A DNA stretch of 64,000 nucleotides from positions 62,001 through 126,000 of the forward strand of contig CAVXKO010000006.1 of assembly GCA_963762315.1 (NCBI GenBank), in the 5' to 3' direction. The notes under the pieces are model-generated. The model was not told the DNA's origin, ran no database searches, and saw only the letters and a program-made list of their open reading frames with translations. The DNA comes from RPQJ01 sp963762315. Its GTDB lineage: Bacteria; Pseudomonadota; Gammaproteobacteria; Steroidobacterales; Steroidobacteraceae. Positions within the stretch are counted from its first letter, which is position 1. Each line of letters starts with the position of its first letter. Positions 8,493 to 19,324 of the stretch are shown here, in pieces. Both the position numbers and the translations under genes were made by a program.

Positions 8493-9611
8493 CTATGCGT
8501 TGCGATCATTTGGTTCCAGGGTGAGTTTCCGGATGGTGCGGCAGACGGTCTCGGATTGGTCGACCGTTAGTTCCGGGAACATGGGCAGCGACAACACCTC
8601 GTCCGCCGCTTTTTCCGAATGGGGGAACTGCCCGCGCGAATAGCCAAGGTCCGCGTGTGCCGGCAAGAGGTGGATTGGTATCGGGTAGTGAATGCCTGTC
8701 TGCACGCCGGCGGCGAGCAGAGCGTCCTGCCACTCTTGGCGGTGCTTCGTGCGAATCGCGTAGATGTGATAGACGTGTCGATTGTGCGGCAGAGCCTCGG
8801 GCGTTGGCACTCCGCTGCCCGAAAGCAGTTTGTCGTAGCGAGAAGCAGCGTCCCGGCGCGCCTCCGTCCATTTCTCGAGGTGCCGAAGCTTCACTCTCAG
8901 CACGGCACCCTGGATGCCTTCCATACGAAAATTGTAGCCCTTCAGCACGTGCTGGTACCGCTTCTCCGCGCCCCAGTCTCGCAGCATTCGGATCGTGCGC
9001 GCATATTCCGGGTTAGCTGTTACCACCATTCCGCCTTCGCCGTACGCGCCGAGATTCTTGCCGGGGTAGAAGCTGAAGCAACCCATGTCCCCCATGCTCC
9101 CGGCGCGTCGCCCCTTGTATTCCGCAGCATGAGCCTGCGCAGCATCCTCGATGACTATCAATCCGTGCTTGCGCGCGATCGCGAGTATGGGATCCATGTC
9201 CGCCATCTGCCCGTAAAGGTGCACGGGCATGATGGCCTTGGTCCGCGGCGTGATCGCAGCCTCGAGGCCAGCGGGATCCATCGTGAACGTGCGCGGCTCG
9301 ATGTCCACGAAGACCGGCTTCGCACCCGTGTAGCAGATTGCCGCCACGGTCGCTACGAACGTGAAAGGCACGGTGATGACCTCATCGCCCGGACCGATGC
9401 CGGCTGCCAGCAATGCCAGGTGCAGGGCGCTGGTGCCCGTATTCACACCTACGCCAATCTTCGTGCCCTGGAAGGCCGCGAATTCCTCTTCGAACTTCAC
9501 CACCTCGCTGCCCAACGTGAACTGGCAGGAGTCCAGGATGCCCTGGATGGCGGCATTGACCTCGGTCTTGATGCCCGCGTATTGGGCCTTCAGGTCGACG
9601 AATGGAATCAC
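8493..9611 (-). CDS. DegT/DnrJ/EryC1 family PLP-dependent sugar aminotransferase (WbpE-like)
   Basis: A 372-residue sugar-nucleotide aminotransferase. The PLP Lys is in CFSFYPGKNLGAYGEGG (about residue 187), with the cofactor Asp in IVIEDAAQAHAA. The family converts ketosugars to aminosugars with glutamate as donor. Its start overlaps the 3' end of the upstream Gfo/Idh oxidoreductase, and a WbpD-like acetyltransferase comes before that. The combination of dehydrogenase, aminotransferase and N-acetyltransferase matches the WbpB-WbpE-WbpD route to UDP-2,3-diacetamido-2,3-dideoxy-glucuronate, so it most likely aminates the 3-keto intermediate. QdtB- or FdtB-like substrates remain possible. Confidence 0.87.
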   Translation of the reverse strand: MIPFVDLKAQYAGIKTEVNAAIQGILDSCQFTLGSEVVKFEEEFAAFQGTKIGVGVNTGTSALHLALLAAGIGPGDEVITVPFTFVATVAAICYTGAKPVFVDIEPRTFTMDPAGLEAAITPRTKAIMPVHLYGQMADMDPILAIARKHGLIVIEDAAQAHAAEYKGRRAGSMGDMGCFSFYPGKNLGAYGEGGMVVTANPEYARTIRMLRDWGAEKRYQHVLKGYNFRMEGIQGAVLRVKLRHLEKWTEARRDAASRYDKLLSGSGVPTPEALPHNRHVYHIYAIRTKHRQEWQDALLAAGVQTGIHYPIPIHLLPAHADLGYSRGQFPHSEKAADEVLSLPMFPELTVDQSETVCRTIRKLTLEPNDRNA

Positions 9612-10636
9612 GATGCTTTCCCCTGTCGCTGCACGTACACCGTCTCACCTTTGCCGCGCATCGAACTGGTGGCGGCTTCGATCAGTTCCACGACACGGAC
9701 ACCCAGCCTGCCATCGGTGTCAGGCACCTTGCCGTTCGCGATGCAGTCCACGAAATGCGCGGCCTCGACGCTCAACGCCTCACTGCCAGCGAGTTTCGGA
9801 GCCCACATGTCACCCGTGCGGTAGCCGACCCGCATTTCCTGGATCTGCTGAGGATCGTCGGTAAAGCTCACTCCCTTGTCGTATACCTTGATCTTCTCGC
9901 TCGGCTCGAGATCGTCGTAGGTGATCATCTTCTTGCTGCCGCCGAGCAGGATCTGGCGCACCTTGACGGGGGCCAGCCAGCTGACGTTGGTGTGCGCAAT
10001 CGGGCCGGACTCGTAGAAGAGCGTGATGAAGGCGAGGTTCTCTGGAGTACCCGGGAAATGGTTGACTCCGCTTGCAGAGACGGCCGAGGGATGCTCTCCC
10101 AACAGGTAGTCGAGGATCGCAAAATCGTGAACCGCCAGGTCCGAGATGACGCTCACGTCCCGCTGGAACAGACCGAGGTTCACTCGGGTCGAGTCATAGT
10201 AGTACACGCGCCCAAGATCGCCTGACTTGATGATCTCAGCCATCTTGCGCACCGCGCCGGTGTAGATGAAGGTGTGGTCCACCAGCAGCACGAGCTTGCG
10301 CTTCTCGGCCTCCTCGACCAGCTTCCGCGCCTGCAAGGCGGTCTCGGTCATGGGCTTCTCGAGCCAGAGGTGCTTGCCAGCCCTGAGCACCGCCATGCCG
10401 AGCTCAAAATGCGTGCTGACCGGCGTAGCCACCGCGATGGCGTCGATACCGGGATCCTCGAGCAGGTCCTGGAACCTCGTGGTCGTTTTCGACGCGGGAA
10501 ACCTCTTGCGGACCAGATCCAGCTTCTTGGTGTCCAAGTCAGCCACTGCGGCGACGTTTGCACCGTTGGTCTCGGCGAAATTGCGCACGAGATTCGGACC
10601 CCAGTAACCATACCCGACGACGCCGATATTGATCAC
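9608..10636 (-). CDS. Gfo/Idh/MocA family sugar-nucleotide dehydrogenase (WbpB/WlbA-like)
   Basis: A protein of about 342 residues with an N-terminal Rossmann motif VINIGVVGYGYWGPNLV and the family EKP motif in HLWLEKPMTETALQA, whose Lys is catalytic. I place the start at the GTG at 10636 because GGAG lies just upstream and the dinucleotide fold begins at once; a longer frame from 10666 is open but has no ribosome site. WbpB/WlbA enzymes oxidise C3 of UDP-GlcNAcA using NAD. It overlaps the aminotransferase start by four bases, and the acetyltransferase gene lies 78 bases upstream, consistent with one operon for a diamino uronic acid. Confidence 0.86.
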   Translation of the reverse strand: MINIGVVGYGYWGPNLVRNFAETNGANVAAVADLDTKKLDLVRKRFPASKTTTRFQDLLEDPGIDAIAVATPVSTHFELGMAVLRAGKHLWLEKPMTETALQARKLVEEAEKRKLVLLVDHTFIYTGAVRKMAEIIKSGDLGRVYYYDSTRVNLGLFQRDVSVISDLAVHDFAILDYLLGEHPSAVSASGVNHFPGTPENLAFITLFYESGPIAHTNVSWLAPVKVRQILLGGSKKMITYDDLEPSEKIKVYDKGVSFTDDPQQIQEMRVGYRTGDMWAPKLAGSEALSVEAAHFVDCIANGKVPDTDGRLGVRVVELIEAATSSMRGKGETVYVQRQGKAS

Positions 10637-10714
10637 GATCTTGCTCCAAGCTATCCGGCGAACCACGTGTGATTCGCCGACATCAAATGAAAGACAACCC
10701 TTTGCACAGCGCTC

Positions 10715-11191
10715 CTATTTTCTTCGCGTGTCGCCGATGACTCTCGCTGGCACACCGGCCACGATGGCGTGGTCGGCCACATCTTTGGTCACCACGGCAC
10801 CTGCGCCCACGAGCGCGCCGAAGCCGATCGTGACGCCCGCGAGAATGGTCGCATTCGAACCGATCGACGCCGTTCTGCGCACGACGGTCGGAACGACCTT
10901 CCAGTCCGCCTCCGACTGCGGGCTGCCATCCGCATTTGCGGCGCGCGGAAATAGATCGTTCGTGAACATCACACCGTGGCCAATGAAAACCTCGTCCTCG
11001 ATCTGCACGCCCTCGCAGATGAAGGTGTGCGAGGAAATCTTGCACCGGGCACCGATCGTCGCGTTCTTTTGAATCTCGACGAATGCTCCGATTCGGCTAT
11101 CGTCGCCGACCGCACAACCGTACAGGTTGACGAGCGAAGGATGGAAAATTTTGACGTTGACGCCAAGTCGTACAGTGTCAGTGATGGGCAT
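10715..11191 (-). CDS. Hexapeptide-repeat N-acetyltransferase (WbpD-like)
   Basis: A 158-residue left-handed beta-helix acetyltransferase. The hexapeptide series starts at GVNVKIFHPSLVNLYGC and continues through IGARCKISSHTFICEGV and VFIGHGVMFTND; it ends with IGFGALVGAGAVVTKDV and VVAGVPARVIG. Length and the FTNDLFPRA segment match WbpD/WlbB enzymes, which acetylate the 3-amino group of UDP-GlcNAc(3NH2)A with acetyl-CoA. The ATG has AAGGGAA upstream. It is the first gene of the minus-strand set WbpD-like, WbpB-like, WbpE-like, phosphoglycosyl transferase. The function is assigned jointly from family and neighbours. Confidence 0.86.
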   Translation of the reverse strand: MPITDTVRLGVNVKIFHPSLVNLYGCAVGDDSRIGAFVEIQKNATIGARCKISSHTFICEGVQIEDEVFIGHGVMFTNDLFPRAANADGSPQSEADWKVVPTVVRRTASIGSNATILAGVTIGFGALVGAGAVVTKDVADHAIVAGVPARVIGDTRRK

Positions 11192-11775
11192 TTTCGTTCC
11201 CTTTTTATGTTCTTATTCTAGTGCGAAAGCCTCGACAGCGGACCCGTAGGCTGCGCAATCCGGAATCAGTCGCGCGGGTCATCGCACGAGCCGCCGCGAC
11301 ACGAAAAGTTCCTGGGCCAGCTACTTCGCAGGCTATACGATAACAGGCCGCATGTCAGCATCAGGTCATCGTCACTTGATGACACGCGATACTTGAGAAG
11401 AACGCCTGATTACGGGCGCGCGCAACCACGAAGCTCCGCGCTTCGGGCAGCTATTCGACATAATGAACTATCTGGCGTGGACAAGGCCTATTGCGCAATC
11501 GTTGGCGAGCCCATCGCATCTATTGCATTGCGCGGTGACGCAACTTGGTTTCCGTGTCTGTTCAGGCAGAGGCGCACAGAGCCCTTACAACCTGCCAACG
11601 CCCGCTCAGGCCCGCATTGCACGTTGCCAAATTGTTCGCAGGTGAAAAGAGGTCACGGCCGTCGCCAAACGCCCGCCGGCTGGTCCACGTTGCCGGTTTC
11701 GTTCTGCGAGCGGGACGCATTTTGTGTCCACTAGCGGCGCGAACGCGGCGCTCGTTCAACGCACTTAACGAAGGC
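11192..11775 (-). other. Intergenic region, no gene recognised
   Basis: 584 bases between the FHA/BY-kinase stop and the WbpD-like start. Short open frames exist on both strands, but none has a family-like sequence, a ribosome site or codon use like the neighbours. The promoter of the WbpD-WbpB-WbpE-transferase operon should lie in the part close to 11192, but I cannot identify -35/-10 boxes with confidence, nor a clear terminator for the kinase. Confidence 0.5.
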
Positions 11776-13251
11776 CTACTTGCCCTCCCCTTTCGCGCTG
11801 TCTCCGTACGACCCGTAGTAGGCTCCGTAACCGTAGGCACCATAGCCGTAGTAGTCACCGGGACCGCCCGCTTTGCTTTGGTTGAGGATCAGGCCTAGTG
11901 GCTTGCCCTCGTCAAGGTAACTGATCGCTTCTTCCACTGCTTGCTTTGGCGTCACATCGGCCTTGACGACGAGCACGACCTGACCGACCACGGCAGCCAG
12001 TGCGCGGGACTCGTTGGTCAGCAGCAGTGGTGAGGAATCGAAGATCGCGATCCGCCTCGAATTCTTCGTCCCAATCCTTGCGACAATTTCGTCCATACGT
12101 GAACTGGTCAAGAGTTCGGTCACCACGTCTTCCTCACAGTTCCCGGCCGGCAAGATGCTCAGGCTCTTGGTGTCGGTCCTCAGAATGACTGACTCGACGT
12201 CGCGTGCGTCGTCCATTAGTACGTCAAGCAATCCTTCCTCGCGCTCGACACCCAAGATGCAACTGATCTGCTGCTTCGCCGAGTCGGCATCGATGACGAC
12301 CACTTCAAGATCCTTCTCGCGCGCGAGGCTGAGGGCCAAATTGAGGACACTAAACGTCTTGCCCTCTCCCGGCAGGGCGCTCGTCACCATGATGAGACGT
12401 CCGTTCGGAACGGCGGCGCCACCCCGGCCGATTGCATTGGCCAGCAGCGAACGCTTGATATGACGAAACTGGTTCGCCACCAGTCGTTCCTTGTCTTTGG
12501 GAGGCAAGTGACCGAGAGCCTGCAACCTCTCTCGATCGATATTGACGATACGTGCTGACGTGGGATGGACGGTCGGCGCCTCAACTGTCGGCTCCGCCGC
12601 CACCGGACTTGTGACGTCCCTTATGATCGCCTCGAGCGGCTTGATTTCAGCTGCATCGGAAGCTATCTCGCCCCCCTCTTGCTCCGCGATCGTCTCGTGT
12701 TCGCCAGTTGATTCCCCGCCCGTGATCGCCTGCTCACCCGTCGTGACGGATATGTCATCTGCGTGGACTTCGTATTCACCGGTCGCTACGGCCATGTCAC
12801 CCGCGTGGATCTCATGTTCGCCGGTGGTCTCGAGGATCGTAACGGTCTTTCCACCTACGTCCTCCGGCGGCTGGACCGGCGCGCTATGTGACTCCTTCAT
12901 GCGATGCGAGTGCGGCACGCTGCGGGGGCGCTCGCGGAACCTGACCAGAACTTTGTACAGCCCGATCCCGAGTCGGTCGCCGTCGCGCAGTCTCACTTCG
13001 TTGAGGTAACCGATGGGTTCCGCGGCGTCATTCAGGAAGACCCCGTTGCGGCTCGTGTCGGTCAGCCAGTACACGTCTCCTCGCCGCTCCACAGTGCAGT
13101 GATGGCCGGAGACATAGCGTTTCGGGTCGGGCAGCAACCAGAAACTGTCGAGAGCACGCCCGATCACTCCGCCCTTCTCGCCGAAGACGCGAATGCTGTG
13201 CTTGCCGACGTCGCGACAGGGGTCCTTGATGATTTGAAGGTCGAGTTCCAT
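11776..13251 (-). CDS. FHA-domain / bacterial tyrosine kinase (CpsD/Wzc-type) fusion
   Basis: A 491-residue cytoplasmic protein. Residues ~1-110 form an FHA phosphopeptide-binding domain (IGRALDSF, SGHHCTVE, DTSRNGVFLND). Residues ~125-190 are acidic, with a repeated T-G-E motif (TGEHE, TGEYE, TGEQ, TGEHE). The C-terminal half is a BY-kinase: Walker A SALPGEGKTFS, Walker A' VVVIDAD, Walker B IAIFDSSPLLL. It ends in a tail with eight tyrosines (GDYYGYGAYGYGAYYGSY), the typical autophosphorylation cluster. BY-kinases control chain length and export of capsule or exopolysaccharide, usually with a Wzc/CapA-type membrane activator, which is not in the window. The added FHA domain suggests coupling to Ser/Thr phosphorylation. 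Confidence 0.87.
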   Translation of the reverse strand: MELDLQIIKDPCRDVGKHSIRVFGEKGGVIGRALDSFWLLPDPKRYVSGHHCTVERRGDVYWLTDTSRNGVFLNDAAEPIGYLNEVRLRDGDRLGIGLYKVLVRFRERPRSVPHSHRMKESHSAPVQPPEDVGGKTVTILETTGEHEIHAGDMAVATGEYEVHADDISVTTGEQAITGGESTGEHETIAEQEGGEIASDAAEIKPLEAIIRDVTSPVAAEPTVEAPTVHPTSARIVNIDRERLQALGHLPPKDKERLVANQFRHIKRSLLANAIGRGGAAVPNGRLIMVTSALPGEGKTFSVLNLALSLAREKDLEVVVIDADSAKQQISCILGVEREEGLLDVLMDDARDVESVILRTDTKSLSILPAGNCEEDVVTELLTSSRMDEIVARIGTKNSRRIAIFDSSPLLLTNESRALAAVVGQVVLVVKADVTPKQAVEEAISYLDEGKPLGLILNQSKAGGPGDYYGYGAYGYGAYYGSYGDSAKGEGK

Positions 13252-13476
13252 GGAAAGCCTTACTAGACGCGGCCGTAGGTCATGCCTCTAGATCCCTGAT
13301 TCTATTTTACTTATTTGGCCTGAGCGATCTCGTGAACTACGGACCCTACCACGCCGCGGCCGGGACTTGTAGGCAGCCGGAATCCCTTGCCGCGCTTCAC
13401 GACGAAACGAGGGGCGTAAGGTGCCGGAGAGATTGCCGAAGGAGTCAGCCAATGCCAGGAACTTGGCAAGCTTGGC

Positions 13477-13551
13477 TGGTGGGCGCACGTGGGATCGAAC
13501 CACGGACCCCTACCATGTCAAGGTAGTGCTCTACCGCTGAGCTATGCGCCC
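13477..13551 (-). tRNA. tRNA-Val (anticodon GAC)
   Basis: On the minus strand the sequence folds as a standard cloverleaf: acceptor GGGCGCA paired with TGCGCCC, D arm GCTC...GAGC, anticodon stem CTACC/GGTAG with loop TTGACAT (anticodon GAC), T arm with GGTTCGATCC, discriminator A and an encoded CCA at 13477-13479. GAC reads valine codons GUC and GUU. It lies 216 bases from the FHA/kinase start. Confidence 0.95.
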
Positions 13552-13606
13552 TTCAAAGAGCGGCGGAGGATACAGGAAGCGGACTCAAGATGGCTAGAGG
13601 GAAGAG

Positions 13607-13763
13607 CCCCTCACCCGCGCTCCGCGCGACCTCTCCCGCAGGCGGGAGAGGTGAAGGCGCCCTCACCCGGCCGCTGTCGCGCCCGACCTCTCCCGTGAAC
13701 GGGAGAGGTGAAGGCACCCTCACCTGGGCTGCGCCCGACCTCTCCCGCAAGCGGGAGAGGTGA
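13607..13763. repeat. Cluster of three CTCTCCCGC-type palindromic repeats
   Basis: Three near-identical hairpins at 13629-13652, 13686-13709 and 13738-13761, each ACCTCTCCCG-NNNN-CGGGAGAGGT, separated by CCTCACCC-type spacers. They sit just after the uvrB stop (minus strand), where they could act as transcription terminators. The same element recurs at 17081-17155 and 28834-29090, always between genes, so it is a dispersed REP-like family. Confidence 0.85.
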
Positions 13764-13771
13764 AGAATGCG

Positions 13772-15793
<2,022 letters not shown>

Positions 15794-15873
15794 CGAGCGG
15801 GGGTCAATCGAGCTTGGGGGACGCTCCAGATTACCCTAAAATGCCGCCCGTCCTCCTCCTTGGAATCACCCCA

Positions 15874-17058
15874 GTGCCAGTGGTCCTTTCCGAGCGCCTC
15901 AAGCGCGTCAAGCCCTCTCCCACCGTCGCATTGACCGGCCGCGTAGCGGCGCTCAAGGCCGAAGGCCGCGACATCATCGGTCTCGGCGTCGGCGAGCCGG
16001 ATTTCGACACGCCGGTACACATCGCGGACGCGGGCGTGGAGGCAATCCGCAAGGGCTTCACCCGCTACACCGCGGTCGAGGGCATTCCGGAGCTGAAAGA
16101 CGCGATCATCGCGAAGTTCCAGCGCGACAACGGGATCACGTACAAGCGCCCGCAGATTCTCGTCTCGACGGGCGCCAAGCAGACCATCTACAACCTGATG
16201 ATGGCGTTGGTGGATCCGGGCGACGAGGTCATCATCCCGGCGCCCTACTGGGTTTCGTATCCGGACATGGCGCTGCTCGCCGAGGGCGAGCCGGTCACGC
16301 CGTTCGCGGGGCCCGAGCAGGGCTACAAGATCACGCCGCAGCAGCTCGAAGCGGCCATCACGCCAAAGACTCGGCTGCTGGTGATCAACAGCCCGAGCAA
16401 CCCGACCGGCGCTGCGTACACGCGCCACGAGTTCGAGGCGCTCGGCGAAGTGCTGACGAACCACTCGCACGTGATCATCGCCACCGACGACATGTACGAG
16501 CACATCTACTGGGGTAGCTCACCGTTCTGCAGCTTCCTCACGGCGTGCCCGGAGCTGTACGACCGCACGGTGACCATCAACGGCGTGTCGAAGGCCTATG
16601 CGATGACCGGCTGGCGCATCGGTTACGCCGGCGGCCCGGCCGAGATCATCAACGCGATGTCGGTGATCCAGAGCCAGAGCACGTCCAACCCGTCGTCGAT
16701 CGCCCAGAAGGCGGCGACGGTGGCGCTGAACGGCGACCAGGCCTGCGTCGGCGAAATGAACAAGCATTTCAAGGCCCGCCACGATTTTTTCGTGGACGGC
16801 CTGAACAAGATCCCTGGCTTCAAGGTGCTGCCGTCGGCCGGCACCTTCTACGCCTGGTGCGACGTGACCGAAGCCATCCGTATGCTCGACATGGCCGGCG
16901 ACAACCACTTTGCCGAGTTCCTGCTCGACAAGGCCGGCGTGGCGGGCGTGCCGGGCTCGGGCTTCGGCGCCCACGGCCACATCCGGTTCTCGTTCGCGGT
17001 GAGCATGCAGACGCTGGAAAAAGCCCTGGATCGCATCGGCAAGGCCATGCGGGGGTAA
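15874..17058 (+). CDS. aspC: Aspartate aminotransferase (class I, PLP-dependent)
   Basis: About 395 residues of a class I aminotransferase of the Ib aspartate aminotransferase type. It begins LSERLKRVKPSPT and has GLGVGEPDFDTP, NSPSNPTGAAY and the PLP Lys in INGVSKAYAMTGWRIGYAGG. It interconverts aspartate and 2-oxoglutarate with oxaloacetate and glutamate; some relatives also use prephenate. The family normally starts a few residues before LSERL, so I prefer the GTG at 15874 (GGAA eight bases upstream). An ATG at 15841 adds a poorly conserved hydrophobic stretch, and a GTG at 15880 is also possible. It diverges from uvrB. Confidence 0.9.
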   Translation: MPVVLSERLKRVKPSPTVALTGRVAALKAEGRDIIGLGVGEPDFDTPVHIADAGVEAIRKGFTRYTAVEGIPELKDAIIAKFQRDNGITYKRPQILVSTGAKQTIYNLMMALVDPGDEVIIPAPYWVSYPDMALLAEGEPVTPFAGPEQGYKITPQQLEAAITPKTRLLVINSPSNPTGAAYTRHEFEALGEVLTNHSHVIIATDDMYEHIYWGSSPFCSFLTACPELYDRTVTINGVSKAYAMTGWRIGYAGGPAEIINAMSVIQSQSTSNPSSIAQKAATVALNGDQACVGEMNKHFKARHDFFVDGLNKIPGFKVLPSAGTFYAWCDVTEAIRMLDMAGDNHFAEFLLDKAGVAGVPGSGFGAHGHIRFSFAVSMQTLEKALDRIGKAMRG

Positions 17059-17080
17059 TTCTCACCTCTCCCGCCTCGGT

Positions 17081-17155
17081 ACCTCTCCCGCTTGCGGGAG
17101 AGGTCGCCCGCAGGGCGGGTGAGGGTTCTTTACCTCTCCCGCTTGCGGGAGAGGT
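17081..17155. repeat. Two CTCTCCCGC-type palindromic repeats
   Basis: Hairpins ACCTCTCCCG-CTTG-CGGGAGAGGT at 17081-17104 and 17132-17155 with GGGTGAGGGT spacers, just downstream of the aminotransferase stop. Same family as 13607-13763, in opposite orientation. They may serve as a terminator for the aminotransferase gene. Confidence 0.85.
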
Positions 17156-17181
17156 CGCGCATAGCGCGGGTGAGGGTCGGT

Positions 17182-17232
17182 AAATTGGGGACATTCTCGG
17201 TTTTCAGTAAAAACCGAGGATGTCCCCAATTT
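17182..17232. repeat. REP-like inverted repeat with GGGGACATTCTCGG arms
   Basis: Two 23-base arms (17182-17204 and 17210-17232) are inverted with one mismatch around a 5-base loop. The arm core GGGGACATTCTCGGTTTT is the same as in the large palindrome at 37709-37806. Elements of this kind are associated in other proteobacteria with REP-type (TnpA_REP) transposases; none is present in this window. Confidence 0.85.
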
Positions 17233-17277
17233 CTTGACTAACCCCCCCGCAATCCGGACAATTCCGCGCCCTCCAGT

Positions 17278-17352
17278 TCCGACATAGCTCAGCGGTAGAG
17301 CAGCTGACTGTTAATCAGCGGGTCCCAGGTTCGAATCCTGGTGTCGGAGCCA
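17278..17352 (+). tRNA. tRNA-Asn (anticodon GTT)
   Basis: Cloverleaf with acceptor TCCGACA/TGTCGGA, D arm GCTC/GAGC, anticodon stem GCTGA/TCAGC around loop CTGTTAA (anticodon GTT), T arm CCAGG-TTCGAAT-CCTGG, discriminator G and encoded CCA. GTT reads asparagine codons. A degraded copy of its 3' half lies at 25704-25741 in the same orientation, so this tRNA is probably an integration target. Confidence 0.96.
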
Positions 17353-17885
17353 TTCTTCTTTGCAGGGGTCTGCGCATTGTCGGCCCCTTCCCCCGCTGCC
17401 CGTCGAGGTCATTGCCCGTGCCATCAGGCTCATGGGCAGCCGAAATTGGCCCCCGGTTCTGGCCGCGACCCTCGATTTGGACAACGGGCCAAGTCCATAC
17501 TACTGCAGGATGGAAATCTGGTTCGTATCAAGGTGGGATCGTCGGGTGGCTCAAGGCCCCCTAAACAGTCCCACGTTATCTCCGCGTCTTTCTGGCCGCC
17601 TTCTCACGGGGCGCAGTCGCGGTCTGATGTAAGAATACTCAAGCTGGACAAGGGTGTGCGCAAGATCGGACATGAACTTGCGAGGAGTCGCAAAGCTTCA
17701 AGTGCGCTCGCCCTATGGCAGCGCGATTCAGCGCCGCGGCATGTGTGTCGCCCGCCAGGCGGCTCGCGCATTAGGTCCGACCTCCGACTCTTCCAGAGCA
17801 GTGGACGTGAAAGCACCCGCAGGAACTCCTTTTTCGTCTCACGAGGGCTTGTCGCACGCGGGCACCCAAGACTTCTGCGCCCCTT
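17353..17885. other. Gene-free left end of the putative island
   Basis: About 530 bases directly after tRNA-Asn. No open frame here looks like a protein family, and no integrase remnant is recognisable. The composition is less GC-rich than the flanking housekeeping genes. It probably represents decayed accessory DNA. Confidence 0.45.
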
Positions 17886-18756
17886 TTATAGCTTTGAAAC
17901 AGTGTTGCTGACAGAGTTGGACACCCAGATATTTGCGCCGTCAAACGCCACATTCTCGGGGGCGGTTCCTACCGAAAATGTCCCCAGATTGCCTCCGTCG
18001 CGAGCGCGCAGTTTGGTCACGTTGTTGCTAGACGTATTCGCCACCCAAATATTGGCACCGTCGAACGCTACCCCCCGGGGACCGCTGCCCACTGCGTACG
18101 TCCCGCGACTAGTGCCGTCGCTGGCGCGCAACTTGGTCACATTGTTGCTGTTCGCGTTCACGACCCAGATATTGACGCCGTCAAACGCGACGCCAAGCGG
18201 GAAGGCGCCTACGGCGAATGTTCCGCAAATGGGCGCCATCGCTGGCCCGCAGCTTGGTCACATTGTTGCTGAGGCGATTCGTCACCCAGACATGCTCCCC
18301 ATCAAACGCGGCCGACCGGGGTTGATTCCCCACCGCAAATGTCCCCAGAGTTCCACCGTCGCTGGCTCGCAACTTGGTCACGTTGTTGCTGCTCGAATTC
18401 GCGACCCAGACATTGGTGCCATCAAACGCCAGTCCCTCCGGCCCCTTTCCGACTGAAAAAGTGCCGAGGGTCGCACCATCGCTGGCACGCAACCTGGTTA
18501 CATTGTCACTGCCGAAGTTCGTTACCCAAATGTTGGCACCGTCAAAGGCCACGTCCTCAGGGAACGCCCCGACCCCAAATGTCCCTACGTGGTCACCATC
18601 ACACGCACGCAGCTTGCTGACACTGTTGCCCGCGTTGTTCGCCACCCAAATGCTGGCTCCATCGAATGCCAAGCCAAACGGGAACGGTCCCACAGCAAAG
18701 GCCGCCGTCAGATTCGCTTGATACCAGCGCTTGATCGCAATTTGGGAGAAGTTCAT
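17886..18756 (-). pseudogene. Seven-repeat beta-propeller (YVTN/NHL-like) protein, one frameshift
   Basis: Read on the minus strand from the ATG at 18756, the product has four ~40-residue repeats with the pattern GTF-VG--P-G-AFDG--IWV-N--SNNVTKLRASDG. A one-base insertion at about 18222-18238 then shifts the frame, and three more identical-type repeats continue to 17886. The total of seven fits a closed seven-bladed propeller. No signal peptide precedes the first blade. Such propellers bind ligands or act in surface and quinohemoprotein-like roles; nothing here defines a reaction. The single indel may be a sequencing error, because similar indels occur throughout the window, but the gene lies in accessory DNA, so a true pseudogene is also plausible. 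Confidence 0.7.
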
Positions 18757-18958
18757 GGTCGTGTTGCACCTTTCTGAACGTAGGTGAATCTTTCGTCAGA
18801 TCATACGCTTCAAAGCAGTGACAATATGGACAGGCATGTCAGTCGAGCGATCGACCAAAGGATCGACCGGCACCATGGCTCGAACGCGTCTCTTAGCACG
18901 CAACGGACTGCTCCACATGCTTGTTCAGAAATACGTTCCCCGGTGCGGAGCCACAAGG

Positions 18959-19324
18959 TCACCGGACTGTTTTCGAGCCGATCTTCGAGTACGCGCTCAC
19001 TGAACCACCATTTCCCACGGCGGCAACCGCGAAGTACCAAGTGCCTGGGGCGAGACCATTAACCGTCCAAGTCGTGGCCTTCGGATCGCGAATGTCGATG
19101 CGGTGATCAAGCCTATTCTGGTCGGTGCCGTAGTAGATGTAATAGCCGGCCACGCCATGCAGCGCAGAGCCATCTTCGTTCGTTGTCGGTGCGACCCAAT
19201 GAATGCTCGCGCTTCCCGTCGCATTTGACTCAGGCATTCCTCCGCCGCGACCGCAGGCGGCGACGGTCGCGAGCAAAAACAGGAATACGCATCGAATTAC
19301 GCGCAATAACACCACGGCTGTCAT
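18959..19324 (-). CDS. Small lipoprotein with one fibronectin type III domain
   Basis: A 121-residue protein with a signal peptide of the lipoprotein type: basic start, hydrophobic core CVFLFLLATVAAC, and lipobox Cys at about residue 24. The rest is a single FnIII domain (ASIHWVAPTTNEDGS, VAGYYIYYGT, TWTVNGLAPGTWYFAVAAV). It should be anchored to a membrane on the periplasmic or outer face. FnIII units of this kind occur in secreted carbohydrate-active or adhesive proteins; alone it suggests a binding role. It lies near the propeller gene in the tRNA-Asn island, with lower GC than the backbone. Confidence 0.75.
   Translation of the reverse strand: MTAVVLLRVIRCVFLFLLATVAACGRGGGMPESNATGSASIHWVAPTTNEDGSALHGVAGYYIYYGTDQNRLDHRIDIRDPKATTWTVNGLAPGTWYFAVAAVGNGGSVSAYSKIGSKTVR

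Noticed and set aside
17341..18456. 371-codon plus-strand frame after tRNA-Asn
   Set aside because: It runs through the tRNA 3' end and then antisense to the propeller repeats; the residue pattern is a mirror of the repeats, not a protein family.
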